Shown: piece after piece, positions 26,301-34,869 of the stretch
Layout of the letters: every line of letters begins with the position of its first letter
How positions within the stretch are numbered: the first letter of the stretch is position 1
From: Gordionus sp. m RMFG-2023
Taxonomy: Eukaryota > Nematomorpha > Gordioida > Chordodea > Parachordodidae
DNA length: 64,000 nucleotides
Reading direction: 5' to 3'
Assembly (NCBI RefSeq): GCF_954871325.1
Contig: NC_088775.1
Location: 74,873,561-74,937,560 of the forward strand
Made by a program: the position numbers and the translations under genes
Notes under the pieces: model-generated
The model's input: only the letters and a program-made list of their open reading frames with translations
Told to the model about the DNA's origin: nothing
Database searches by the model: none

Positions 26301-29300
26301 AAGAAATATTTGTTTAGACGAGATACCAAATCATTCATATGTTAATTTAAAAAAAAAAGATGGTAAGGATGGCTCTGACCCTTCCACTGTCTTAAACCTA
26401 GAGGACCACAAAATTCAAACCTGGCGAGACGAATTTTTAAAGGAACATAGGCGGCCTTTTTTGTGGGTGGATCCCAGGGTCGATCTTCTTCGAGCCGCGA
26501 GGCTTCTAGTCAAGAATAAGGTGCATCGGCTCCCTGTCCTTGATCCAGTGACTGGTAACGCCCTCTACATTTTGACCCACAAGAGGATTTTGAGATTTTT
26601 GTGTCTCTATATCGACGATTTACTTCCCAGACCACGATATATGGATCGGACCTTGGAGGAGCTCAACATTGGTTATTCATGCTGATTTTAATTAATTTAT
26701 ATTAAAATGCGTTTTTTAAATAACGTTCATTTAGCCGCAGGAAAAAAATCACAAGTTGCTATTTCAACCTTTTCTCTTTTTAAAACTTGTCCAATGTCAT
26801 CTTTTACATTTTATATATGTTTATCCATCTCAAAATTATTTTTCGTAAAAAGGCTCCTACACAGATATCCAGACAGTATTCGAGGATACCCCGGTCCACG
26901 TAGCCCTCTCTCTATTTTCTAACCCGCGTCGTGTTTCAGCTTTGCCGGTTCTTTCTAGGGACGGGAGCGAACGTGTTGTCGATGTATATGCTAAATTTGA
27001 CGTTATCAACTTGGCGGCTGAACGCAGTTACCGAAAATTAGATATCACTGTTAAAGAAGCCCTATCCTACCGCGCTCACGTTATAGAGGGCGTCCATAGC
27101 TGTCAGAGATGGGAGAAGCTCGGACCGGTAGTTGATAGGTTAATTTTTTAAACATTATACAAACTCATAGAGTTTTAAAAAGTTTAATATCCTTAGTCTT
27201 GCTCAGGCGCGTACGCAGGAATTTGGTCTGGGGAGGGATAATAAAATTTTTTAGAAATATTGTTTTTTAAAAATATCAAGCATAAATTTATTAGAACTAA
27301 TAACTATTTCTAATACACAATTTTAAATTAATGTGAATTATAAAAAAAATTATATGTAAAGAATCACTTAAATGAGCCAAAATAGAAATTTGAATTTTTT
27401 GAGCCTTTAAAATTATATATATAAAAATTTAAAGATTGGAAATATAAATTAATACACAAAAAGTTTAAAAGGAATAATTGTATTTTGTATTATATATTTA
27501 CATGTAAAATCCAATCTTCTTTGGGATTGAGCTAATTTTTCAATTATCTCATCCTTTCTTGTCGTCAAATGCCTATGAATATTCAAAAGATCCAAACCTT
27601 TCAATCTACTTTCAGAAGTTGTACTTCTTGGTATGTTTTTCAGAGACTTACAGGTCCCCAGGCCGGGCCCGAAGTTTTTTTTAAAATACCCGGGCAGGGC
27701 CTGAAAATTTTTTTAAAAAAATATCCGGGCCTGGTTGTATATTTATAAACAGCCAATATTTAAAATCGTATATTTAGCTATAGAAATAAAAAAAATATAT
27801 TATTTTTTTTAAAAAGCCCGAACCGGGCCGTAAAAATTTTTTTAAAAAAATACGGGCCGTGCCCTGCAAATGGTACCTCTGCAAGGCTCTGTTATTCTTC
27901 TTAAAAAAGAGAATGTTCACTCTTAGTTCACTAATGGGAAGAGTTGCTAATATATAAACCCTTTTAATACTTATGAATATAATCTAAAATGTGTTTGAAA
28001 TGCAAAGCATCCATAGCATTTTTTAGGACTATATCAACCATAGTTAATTTTATAAACATAGTTATTCAGCTAATAAGGCATCATGATATACTTTAACATC
28101 TTCATGATAAGAATTAACAAATATTTTTTTTCTATCACCATCTGAAAAAGGTTGGTAAGTCTTTTGTGCAGTAATATCTGCAGATTGGTAAGTGCTGCAT
28201 GATGAATTAAAACCCATTCATTTATTTGAGTTATAAACATGTCTAAGAGAGGGGGCATTTGTTTTATAATACTCTTCTACTGATCCTATATTAAGTTTTA
28301 ACGATGAGCTTGCCTTGCTGCAAGTCGATGGAGACAAATACTAAATAGCTCTGCTTTTGACTCAGCAATAACATAAAATATGAAATTCTTCATCAACATT
28401 AGCCCTAATTTCCTTGAGTTCTAATAAAATGCTCTCCGCTATTCTCATCTTATTAATCAAGTCAATGTCATGTTTTTGAAAAGTATTACATATAGTTGTA
28501 TAATTAAATCATTCTAATAAGGAAAAAAATTTGGAACAAGCATTGAATCTAATAATTTTCTTGCTTCTAAGGAAATATTTCTTTCAGGCCATTGTGATAT
28601 TTCATTAATAGCAAATAATCGGCTCTTCTAACTGCATAAAAGCTATTACTGCTTGATGGCGAAGACTCTCTCTTTGGACAAGCTTGCAATTTCTTTCTCC
28701 CTGTTGGACAAGGAGTTTCAGAAATAATTATTATTTGACTAGAAATTTGAAAATGGTAGATAAATATTACGCCACTAAAAATTTGAAAATAATAAGTAAA
28801 TATTAATCCGGAAAACTTGAATTCGACATTAATTGATAAAATAACAGCAGATGAATGTGCTAAATAAATGTAAATAAATATTTAATATGAGATAGGAATA
28901 TATATCAAATATAAATTAATATAAACAATAATATTTTTGAAAAATATACCCGGTACCTGCATTTTTGGGGGGGAGGGGGGGGGGGGAGGGGGTATTTGCC
29001 CCCCCCCCGCTGCGTACGCCTGATCTTGCTATTCATTTTTAAAGTATGCCTTGAGTCATATTTTATACATAAAAATTGTTTTATCTCTTTTGTTTATATT
29101 TTTTTGTGAGATTTTAAATGATTATCTTATTGAATGTCCTAGTGATTTATAAGATAACTAGTTGATAACCCGACAAGAATGACGGGAATAATAAAATCTT
29201 GAACTATTATATAAATTTTTTTTAAATACATTTTTTTCTTATAAAATAAATGACAAATTTTAGTGATTATTTATTCATTTTATTAAATTTAGCGTAAAAT

Positions 29301-30506
29301 ATATGAAATTGTAATCAAAAATTTAGTGTAGATATTGATAAATTGGTATTGTATGTCATTTCCAGAGTTCAAATATTGTTGTTGAGATAAAAAATTTATA
29401 CTGGCATAGGGGTGGTAATATGAGATAAATGTATTGGCTAAATATAATTTAAATTTATTTGTTAAATCTAAATTATAATAAGTATTTAGGATTAGTGAGG
29501 GAGTTTAATTTTCTGCATGAGAAGATATTGATAAATAGGTATATTATACTATTTGCAGAGCTCCCATATTGTGGTCGAGATTAAAAAAAAATTTACTACC
29601 ATATTTTGGGGTGGTAAATAATTTAAATTTATTTGTAAAATCTAAATTGTAATATAAAAATAGTTTATAAAAATTAATAAATTTTACTTTGATTGAATAT
29701 AAATACTTACGCTAAAATTAATATGAGATAAATGTTTATTTTTCAATTGGCTATATATAATTTAATTTGCTATTTTAACTTTAATAATATTCATTCTTAT
29801 CATAATTTGAGGTGATGTTAGTATTCTTTTTAATATAACACAATAAGATCTAAATTATATAAATTAATCGAAAAATATGTTAATAGCAAATTAATAACAT
29901 ATATAAGAAAGATTATATTACAAAATTTAATATAGAAGGTGGTTGAGTGGGAAGAACGTTTGCCTTTAAAACGTTAAGTCATGGGTTCGAATCCCGTGAT
30001 GCACAAAAAATTTTCTTAAAATTTAACATTAGAGATATATAGTCTCCATTGATTTATTTAACATTAAGAAGATAGGAAAGTTGATAGAAAAAATAAAAAT
30101 TGACATTAAGATGATAGGAAAGTTGATAGGAAAAATAAAAATTAACATTAAGATTATACGAAAACGTTCATTTCTTTATTACGGTGATTATATATATATG
30201 CCTTTTCCATCATTTTTCTTTCACCTTCTTCTATTCCCCTTCTTCCGTTATCTTCATTTATTTATTTCTTTCTTTTTTGAAAAAAATATCTACCGGTTTG
30301 CATAATAAATATAGTTATTTTATTTATTTAATCAATGCATTCCTATATAAAAAAAAATTTGCAGAATAGTAAAAGCCGGTGTTCATAGACTTGTGGTAGT
30401 CGACGATAATTGGAAATGCGTGGGCATGTTATCCTTATCTGATATACTGTCTTTCCTTATAAAACCCACCCGCGATATAATGAAATTAACTTCAAATGAG
30501 ACTTGA
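13805..30506 (+). CDS. SNF4Agamma: AMP-activated protein kinase gamma subunit (four recognised exons)
   Basis: This is the nucleotide-sensing gamma subunit of the AMPK heterotrimer, which binds AMP, ADP and ATP in its CBS repeats and signals energy state to the catalytic alpha subunit. Recognised exons are 13805-14369, 26272-26671, 26853-27138 and 30365-30506, with stop TGA at 30504-30506. Conserved strings include [11 protein letters not shown] and [11 protein letters not shown] (CBS1), [11 protein letters not shown] and YILTHKRIL (CBS2), RRVSALPVL and [10 protein letters not shown] (CBS3), and [10 protein letters not shown] and LSLSDIL (CBS4). Exons 2-3 join in phase 1 and exons 3-4 in phase 2, which restores the family sequence perfectly. 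The exon 1 donor (phase 1) does not match the exon 2 acceptor (phase 0), so a small exon in the 11.9 kb intron 1 is probably missed. Intron 1 is crowded with transposons, yet the exons look intact. Additional 5' exons or isoforms are possible. Confidence 0.93.
15225..15437 (-). pseudogene. Transposon-type protein fragment
   Basis: Seventy codons include [19 protein letters not shown] and [16 protein letters not shown] followed by LVISES. From memory, this pattern resembles uncharacterised transposon-encoded proteins common in invertebrate genomes ('VQ.E.QGFHW ... HP.V.Y' followed by 'ISD'). Only a fragment is present, between the arms of the foldback element, so it may be the relic of that element's own coding region. 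The family assignment is uncertain. Confidence 0.4.
16268..16275. repeat. Left target-site duplication of the hAT element (CTAGAGAG)
   Basis: CTAGAGAG precedes the element start and recurs exactly at 20481-20488. One copy is the original target sequence inside the foldback arm. Confidence 0.9.
16650..18212. mobile_element. Element nested in the hAT, TAGTGCGCACAAATTGAGCG ends
   Basis: Terminal inverted repeats read (TA)GTGCGCACAAATTGAGCG at both ends for about 25 bp. The only obvious flanking duplication is TA, so a Tc1/mariner-like origin is possible; a hAT with eroded 8 bp duplication is the alternative, since TAGTG is a hAT-like start. The interior is AT-rich, with an unrecognised 70-codon minus-strand frame at 17507-17719. 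It separates the hAT left end from its transposase start. Confidence 0.7.
17507..17719 (-). CDS. Unrecognised short frame inside nested element
   Basis: Seventy codons containing [15 protein letters not shown] and [17 protein letters not shown], richer in charged and aromatic residues than chance AT-rich frames. I do not recognise a family. Another minus-strand frame overlaps it just upstream, so it may be the tail of a decayed or spliced coding region of the nested element. Confidence 0.3.
   Translation of the reverse strand: MCKVSGASGSKLSYRWYDYIKFMEPIKEDSFSPKEIIPKEGKWVKIKCIVGYIDSFGKGALKASKIYIYL
18353..20215 (+). pseudogene. hAT transposase (BED zinc finger, DUF659-like, hAT dimerisation), broken
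   Basis: Translation from ATG 18353 shows a BED-type zinc finger near residues 24-50 (CKYCQ then HIKKC). A DUF659/RNase-H-like core follows with [31 protein letters not shown] and [12 protein letters not shown] at about residues 195-275, where hAT catalytic Asp residues lie. The sequence continues in a second frame with [12 protein letters not shown] and SPTRWGG, then in a third with [15 protein letters not shown], the hAT C-terminal dimerisation signature. Frame changes near 19205 and near 19978 break it, so it is recently inactivated. The coding strand matches the element orientation. Confidence 0.88.
20921..21064. repeat. 72 bp tandem duplication in left arm
   Basis: Two nearly identical 72 bp units (20921-20992 and 20993-21064) contain 'atgttgtaaccctaatgtcg'. 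They are absent from the opposite arm, so the duplication followed formation of the inverted repeat. Confidence 0.8.
21456..21677 (-). pseudogene. Unrecognised transposon-type frame inside foldback 2
   Basis: Seventy-three codons with [15 protein letters not shown] and [13 protein letters not shown]. This faintly resembles a 'K..FMHP.G....F.WP' pattern I associate with proteins of invertebrate transposons, so it may be a coding relic of this element. Identification is weak. Confidence 0.25.
22653..22853. mobile_element. hAT-like MITE, TAGTGTTGTTAAA family, copy 2
   Basis: A 201 bp element begins TGGTATTGTTAAAAAG and ends TTTTTAACAACACTA, flanked by perfect 8 bp duplications GTCCCAAG (22645-22652 and 22854-22861). 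It sits inside the right arm of foldback 2. The matching left arm reads 'cttgggac' uninterrupted, so the empty site is visible within the same element. Confidence 0.88.
23453..25109. mobile_element. hAT-like element with TAGAGATCTGCAAA ends
   Basis: The left end is TAGAGATCTGCAAACCCC; the right end is the reverse complement of TAGAGATATGCAAAG. Flanks are ATTAGCAT and ATTTGCAT, an 8 bp duplication with one mismatch. Subterminal regions contain 'ccctacccgtta' and 'cgggccgaac' type GC motifs in AT-rich DNA. No intact transposase was seen. It belongs to the same end-family as 42517-42829. Confidence 0.7.
24409..24583. mobile_element. Possible Tc1/mariner-type MITE
   Basis: An imperfect palindrome of about 175 bp has 'cctgtttaatttgggtat' on the left and an inverted counterpart 'ccaaattatacaagttta' on the right. 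It resembles mariner-type MITEs whose ends contain a CAGTTAAACTTG-like motif. It lies within the 23453-25109 element. The exact ends and TA duplication are unclear. Confidence 0.4.
26272..26671 (+). CDS. SNF4Agamma: AMPK gamma exon 2 (linker and CBS2)
   Basis: The acceptor is 'ttatttaacag' and the frame starts [13 protein letters not shown] linker of about 45 residues, longer than in vertebrates, precedes [13 protein letters not shown]. Then come [39 protein letters not shown] and [11 protein letters not shown]. The donor is ATTG|GTTATT after 26671 (phase 1). A ~180 nt intron separates it from exon 3. Confidence 0.93.
26853..27138 (+). CDS. SNF4Agamma: AMPK gamma exon 3 (CBS3 and start of CBS4)
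   Basis: The acceptor is 'gtaaaaag'. With the G carried from exon 2 the junction reads [18 protein letters not shown]. It continues with [38 protein letters not shown] and [14 protein letters not shown], ending GPVVDR. The donor is GATAG|GTTAAT after 27138 (phase 2). Confidence 0.93.
27204..29022. mobile_element. hAT-like element with CAGGCGTACGCAG ends, transposase relic inside
   Basis: The left end CAGGCGCGTACGCAGGAA and right end (reverse complement of CAGGCGTACGCAGCGGGG) are inverted repeats. Flanks GTCTTGCT and ATCTTGCT form an 8 bp duplication with one mismatch. On the minus strand, around 28560-28690, '[20 protein letters not shown]' can be read, resembling ZMYM/DUF4371-type hAT transposases, in a badly broken context. 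Runs of G and C lie just inside the right end. It sits in AMPK gamma intron 3 and is itself interrupted by the GC-rich palindrome at 27641-27891. Confidence 0.72.
27641..27891. mobile_element. GC-rich palindromic MITE nested in the hAT relic
   Basis: A ~250 bp imperfect palindrome begins CAGAGACTTACAGG and ends with the inverted CAGAGCCTTGCAGAGG. Its subterminal regions are GGCCGGGCCCG and CGGGCCGTGCCC in otherwise AT-rich DNA. The flanking duplication is not clear. It resembles 42517-42829 in design. Confidence 0.55.
29158..29190 (-). mobile_element. Helitron 3' terminus on the minus strand
   Basis: On the minus strand the sequence reads CCCGTCATTCTTGTCGGG, an 18 nt hairpin with one mismatch, then TTATCAA and CTAG followed by T. 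A hairpin 7-12 nt ahead of a CTAG|T terminus is the classical Helitron 3' end. The body would extend rightward (29190 to about 29900), where two diverged ~230 bp units ('gatattgataaat' to 'aaatctaaatt') are seen. The 5' end was not found. Confidence 0.65.
29937..30003 (+). tRNA. tRNA-like sequence (degenerate tRNA or SINE head)
   Basis: An internal RNA polymerase III promoter is recognisable: the A box TGGTTGAGTGGG and a perfect B box GGTTCGAATCC. The anticodon arm can pair CGTTT with AAACG around the loop GCCTTTA (anticodon CTT, lysine, if taken literally), and the T arm ATGGG/CCCGT pairs. Position 33 is C instead of U, and the acceptor strands (GAAGGTG versus GATGCAC) do not pair well, so a functional tRNA is unlikely. 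A TTTT stretch follows shortly downstream. It lies in AMPK gamma intron 3. Confidence 0.5.
30365..30506 (+). CDS. SNF4Agamma: AMPK gamma exon 4 (end of CBS4, C-terminus)
   Basis: The acceptor is 'aaaatttgcag'; the first base completes the Arg codon begun in exon 3, giving [17 protein letters not shown]. It continues with [16 protein letters not shown] and ends KLTSNET at TGA (30504-30506). The protein thus stops about 15 residues after CBS4, without the long Ser/Thr-rich tail seen in Drosophila. Confidence 0.93.
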
Positions 30507-32581
30507 AATTTTGTCGTACAATTAATCGACGAACTGGCAAAGATTTGAATTTATCATAGATCGAATTTTGTTTGTAAAAAATTTTTTGGCTAAGTTACAC
30601 GCTTTGAACTATAAAATCACTTAAATTATATAATATATTATTAAGAACGTAATTTAAAAATGAAAGGCACTTAACTTTAATCATATAAATAGACATTATT
30701 ATTGTTAAGAGAATGAGATTTAGTTTTTATCCCATGAGTTTACCTTACTTATTATTAAAAATGGCCCAAATAAATTTTTTAAACAAATTAAACCAAAAAA
30801 TATTAATCATATAAAATCTTATAAATATTAAATTTATATTGCTATAAACATTCTTATATTATTAAAACATATGTCGTAATATTTTTTTTATATAATAATT
30901 TATCAGATGTTATCATTTAAATAAAAAAATTACCCTTTTTATGGTTACAAAGTACACTTGTCAAAAATGATTAATTAAAAATTGTAAAATATTTATTTAT
31001 ATATATATATTCAATATCCCATATACGTATTATAAATAAAATTGTGATTCATTGAAAAAAAAGAATCTTATTTCAAATAGAAATTTAGGTTTACCTTTTT
31101 GCTTAACTTATACTTCAAGTATAGTAAAATAACCACTACTTCTTTAAATTACTTATCTAGATAGGTCTCATTTGCGATCCTACATGCCATAAAAATTTTC
31201 TTTATTTCTTTATATAGAGAGTTAACACTTTCTTTCAAATAGATTATTAAAATATTTTGAATTAACAAATTATTAAATTTCTTTAAATTTACCCTTGTTT
31301 ATCTCCTGAAATTAGATAGTTTATATATAACTTTTTCAAAAAAAAATGAATTTCAAAAATTAATATACAAACTTAAAATTTGGGAGTTTTGTCCTAGAAA
31401 ATCATTTTATAATTAGCAATTTAAATTAAATGCTATTGAAACTGAAGCCTGGATTTTTTTTTATTATCAAAAACACCTTTTTTAAACTTATAAACATTAC
31501 ACATATTAATATGAATTTTTTTATCTTCAACTTTTCGTTAAATTTTAAGCCATTTATTCTCAATTTTCATAAATATATTACAATTTAGGGAGACTATTGA
31601 TTGCCTGTTAATTTTATGTTTTTTTAAATTTTTTTTAATATAAAAAATAGCCTTAAAATAAACAGAATTGTTTAAACTATTATGAATTGTTAATTTAATT
31701 ACAATATGTGATCGATCGTTGCGGACTAGCCACATAAGGGAAATGAGCAAACCCACATGCCAATGTAAATCTTGACTAAACGAAGGAATCAAACTGTCAA
31801 CTCATTTATTAAGGTTAAATAGATGGTTTAGTAATATATTTTTTTAATATGGGAGGGGGGAGGGGTTTAAATTTTTTTATTAAAATTTAAAGTTATTTCT
31901 AACGACGAGTATTATCCTTACCAGACCATCTTGGGGCCAATTTATTTACCTACGTACATATGTTATGGAAAGGAAACAACTGGAAAAACATTTTGTTTGT
32001 GTTAAATAAAATAATTCATCCGGGTTGGGATTTTACGCTCATCAATTCCCATAATTATTAATAAAGACATGAATTCCAATTCTCACAAAATTAAAAGATT
32101 ATAGGCTCTTATTAAATAAGGTTTTCCTATCAGCATGTATTAGATGTAAAAAATAAGAATTGAATTATTCGTACGCGCCAAACATTCGATTCTAAAATTT
32201 ATTTTTTTCAATTCTTAAAGTTATAAAACGGATTATTTTGTAAAAATTATTCTTTCTAAAAATTATTGATAAATAAGATCAACTTAATCCAAAAATAATA
32301 AGATCGGATAATATATTAAAAATTAAAGTTTCAAGTTATGAAAAACTAAAAAGAATTAAATTTTAGGGATCCATACAATACATTGAGATGAAATAGTAGC
32401 TTTATACTAACGAGGCCTAGCTAAGCCTAACCTGGTCTATAGTATAGCATGTATGGAATTGATATTACTTATTACCACATTTAATTATTAAAAATTTATA
32501 ATCTTAAGTATTCAAGGACACTTATTTTAAAAATCTATTCTACCTTATATTCTGTGCTGTAGTTTTAAAATTTACTACAGG
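30507..32581. other. AT-rich region downstream of AMPK gamma
   Basis: About 2 kb of AT-rich DNA. No gene, RNA or paired terminal repeat was recognised; the frame at 31538-31792 (minus) has no recognisable features. The AMPK gamma 3' untranslated region and polyadenylation site should lie in the first part. Confidence 0.4.
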
Positions 32582-32814
32582 GACACGCTATTACTCAAAA
32601 AATAAAAAGGGCAAAAATAATTGATGGTACATATAATGTTTCGAAATTAGAAGCGATAACTTTGCAAGTACGATATATTGAAAAGAGTAAAACGCCTATG
32701 CCTGTTAAAGAAATAGATATATATTACATCGGTAACACGACTTGTCTTGATATTCATCTTGGATGGAATGAAATATCTACATGCGTTTGGGAGAATCTCG
32801 AACAAAAGATAATA
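32582..32814 (+). CDS. Unidentified exon-like frame
   Basis: After the acceptor-like 'tttactacag' an open frame of 77 codons reads GHAITQKIKRAKIIDGTYN ... IDIYYIGNTTCLDIHLGW ... STCVWENLEQKII. Codon composition looks like real coding DNA, more so than the surroundings. It runs into the left end of the foldback element at 32815, so the gene or transposon it belonged to has been interrupted. I do not recognise the family. Confidence 0.35.
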
Positions 32815-34023
32815 CAGGGTTTCCCATTCAAAAAAGGAAAAGTCCCAATCATAAAAGGAAAAGTTCCGATCAAAAAAGGTAAAGGGTCAATCAAAAAAAG
32901 GAAAAGGTCCCGATCAAAAAAGGAAAAGTGTCAAACAAAAAAGGAAAAGGTCCAATCAAAAAAAGAAAATTCCCATTCAAAAAAGGAAAATCGTAATTTT
33001 TCTTAATTTTTTTATTTATTTTTGTTATTCCTTCTTAATTTATTTCTAAATTTTTGCGATTTCTTTACGTTTTTTTTCTTACTGATCTTTTCTCAATCTA
33101 TTTCTAACTTTTTGCGATTTTCTTTACATTTATTTTTCTTACTATATCATCTCAATTTATTTTTCTTCTCATTTTTAATAATTCTCTTGTATTTTTAAAA
33201 ATAATTTATAAATTTAGGTCCATTTTTTTAACAATTCTTTACGTTTTTTTTCATCATACATACAATATTCTTTTTATGATTTTTTCATTGTAATCTTTTA
33301 CATACATTTCTAACCTTTTCAATCTCTTTAAGTCATTTTTAATCTTTATTTTTTTGAGCATTTCTTAATTTTTTTTCTTCTCATTTTTGATAATTATTTT
33401 TTAAAATTATATTTAATTTTTTTGGTAGACAATATAATTACAATTGCTAAATTAAATTAATCGTTTGGTTATAATGTACCTTTTTAAAATAAAAATAGTT
33501 TGAACTGTAATGCCAAACAATATGTAAATTAATAAAATATAATCATTTTTAAATTCTTATTAAAATTATCAAAAATGAGAAGAAAAAAAATTGAGAATAA
33601 AGATTAATAATGACGAGATTGAAAAGGTAGAAATGTATATTAAAGATTACAATGAAAAAATCGTAAAAAGTAAAAAATAAATTGAGAAAAGATGCAGTAA
33701 GAAAATTACTGTAAAGAAATAAAATAAGAAGGAATGACAAAAATAAATAAAAATTTAAGAAAAATTTATAATATTTTTTTAATAAATTACGATTTTCCTT
33801 TTTAGAATGGGAATTTTCCTTTTTCGGTTGACACTTTTCCTTTTTTGATTGGACCTTTTCCTTTTTTGTTTGACACTTTTCTTTTTTTAATTGAACCTTT
33901 TCCTTTTTTGATCGGACTTTTTCCTTTCTTTTTGGACCTTTTCCTTTTTTGATTGAACCTTTTCCTTTTATGATTGACCCTTTTCCTTATTGAAACTTAT
34001 CCTTTTTTGAATGGGAAACCCTG
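32815..34023. mobile_element. Foldback element built of GGAAAAG repeats, TA-flanked
   Basis: Ends are CAGGGTTTCCCATTC and its reverse complement, flanked by TA on both sides (32813-32814 and 34024-34025), which fits Tc1/mariner-type insertion. Each arm starts with an array of ~20-27 bp units such as AAAAAAGGAAAAGGTCCAAT (about 32828-32996, and inverted at 33785-34015). Inside are inverted AT-rich stretches and a centre near 33420-33540. Pairing is imperfect but continuous over most of the 1.2 kb. No coding capacity. Confidence 0.75.
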
Positions 34024-34025
34024 TA

Positions 34026-34401
34026 AATCTTTCATTAATACTATAAAATCACTCATTTTTGCAATAGTATCAAATAAATCTTGTACCACAGGAAATATAT
34101 GACCTGCACAATGGACGTAGACTGCTCTAGATTCTTCATTAAGGAGATGCATATGTAAAGCAGATATCTTTCATGACCTCACAATGTACATAGATTGCTC
34201 CAGGTTCTTCATTAAGAAGACGTCTATGTAAACCAGATATCTTTCTATTAACGTTAGGAGCTCCATCAAAACAATGACCTCTAAATTTTTTGATGTTTTA
34301 TCGAAATAATATATCTTTGATTTATTCACCTTGCCCCCATAGAAATTCATAAATATGGGCTAGAACACCCCTGCTCCCCCCCCCTTGAATCTGCGCCTAT
34401 G
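34026..34401 (-). pseudogene. hAT transposase fragment (DUF4371/ZMYM1-like) and element end
   Basis: On the minus strand, about 34160-34290 reads RGHCFDGAPNVNRKISGLHR then NEEPGAIYVHC, matching the 'GQGYDGASNM ... ALYVHC' core of DUF4371-type hAT transposases. A partly duplicated version of the same segment follows (about 34080-34160). At 34371-34401 a C run followed by 'gaatctgcgcctatg' is the reverse complement of a CATAGGCG-type hAT terminus, as at 4433-5454. The other end is not visible and may be lost beyond the foldback insertion. Confidence 0.6.
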
Positions 34402-34869
34402 CTGCTCAGGCTCTTGAAGTAGCCATAGATCTTTTGAACAGCAGATATTCTTTTTTCATTTGATATAATATAATATGCCATATTTTTGATAACGACCTCC
34501 TTTTATTTTAATTTTTTTCTTTAATTCATAAGAAATTTATTTAATTTTTCATTAAATTATTTGGGTTTTAAATTTATCTATCCACACATTCCACTCCATT
34601 TTCAAAAAATTACACCTAATTTCTTTCTAAATTTTTATCATATTCAGGTAATTTTCTCTCTAACTCATCTATTTGTTAGGTTTTTCACAACCTTATGCAT
34701 TTCTAAATTCCTATGTGAATTTAAATTTCAAGGTGTATAAATTTCATTTCTATTTAAATAAAATTCTAAAAAATTTTTATAATCTATAATTTTTAAATAT
34801 TTTATAATCTTTTATCGCTTAACTATATTCAGGGGTTTCGATGAAATTTAATAATTAATTTTTAAAAAT

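Noticed and set aside
29937-30003. Functional lysine tRNA
   Set aside because: The acceptor strands do not pair and position 33 is not U, so only a tRNA-like call is made.
32830-33006. Lys-rich continuation of the frame beginning near 32662
   Set aside because: Beyond 32814 it is translation of the GGAAAAG repeat array of the foldback element, not protein-coding sequence.
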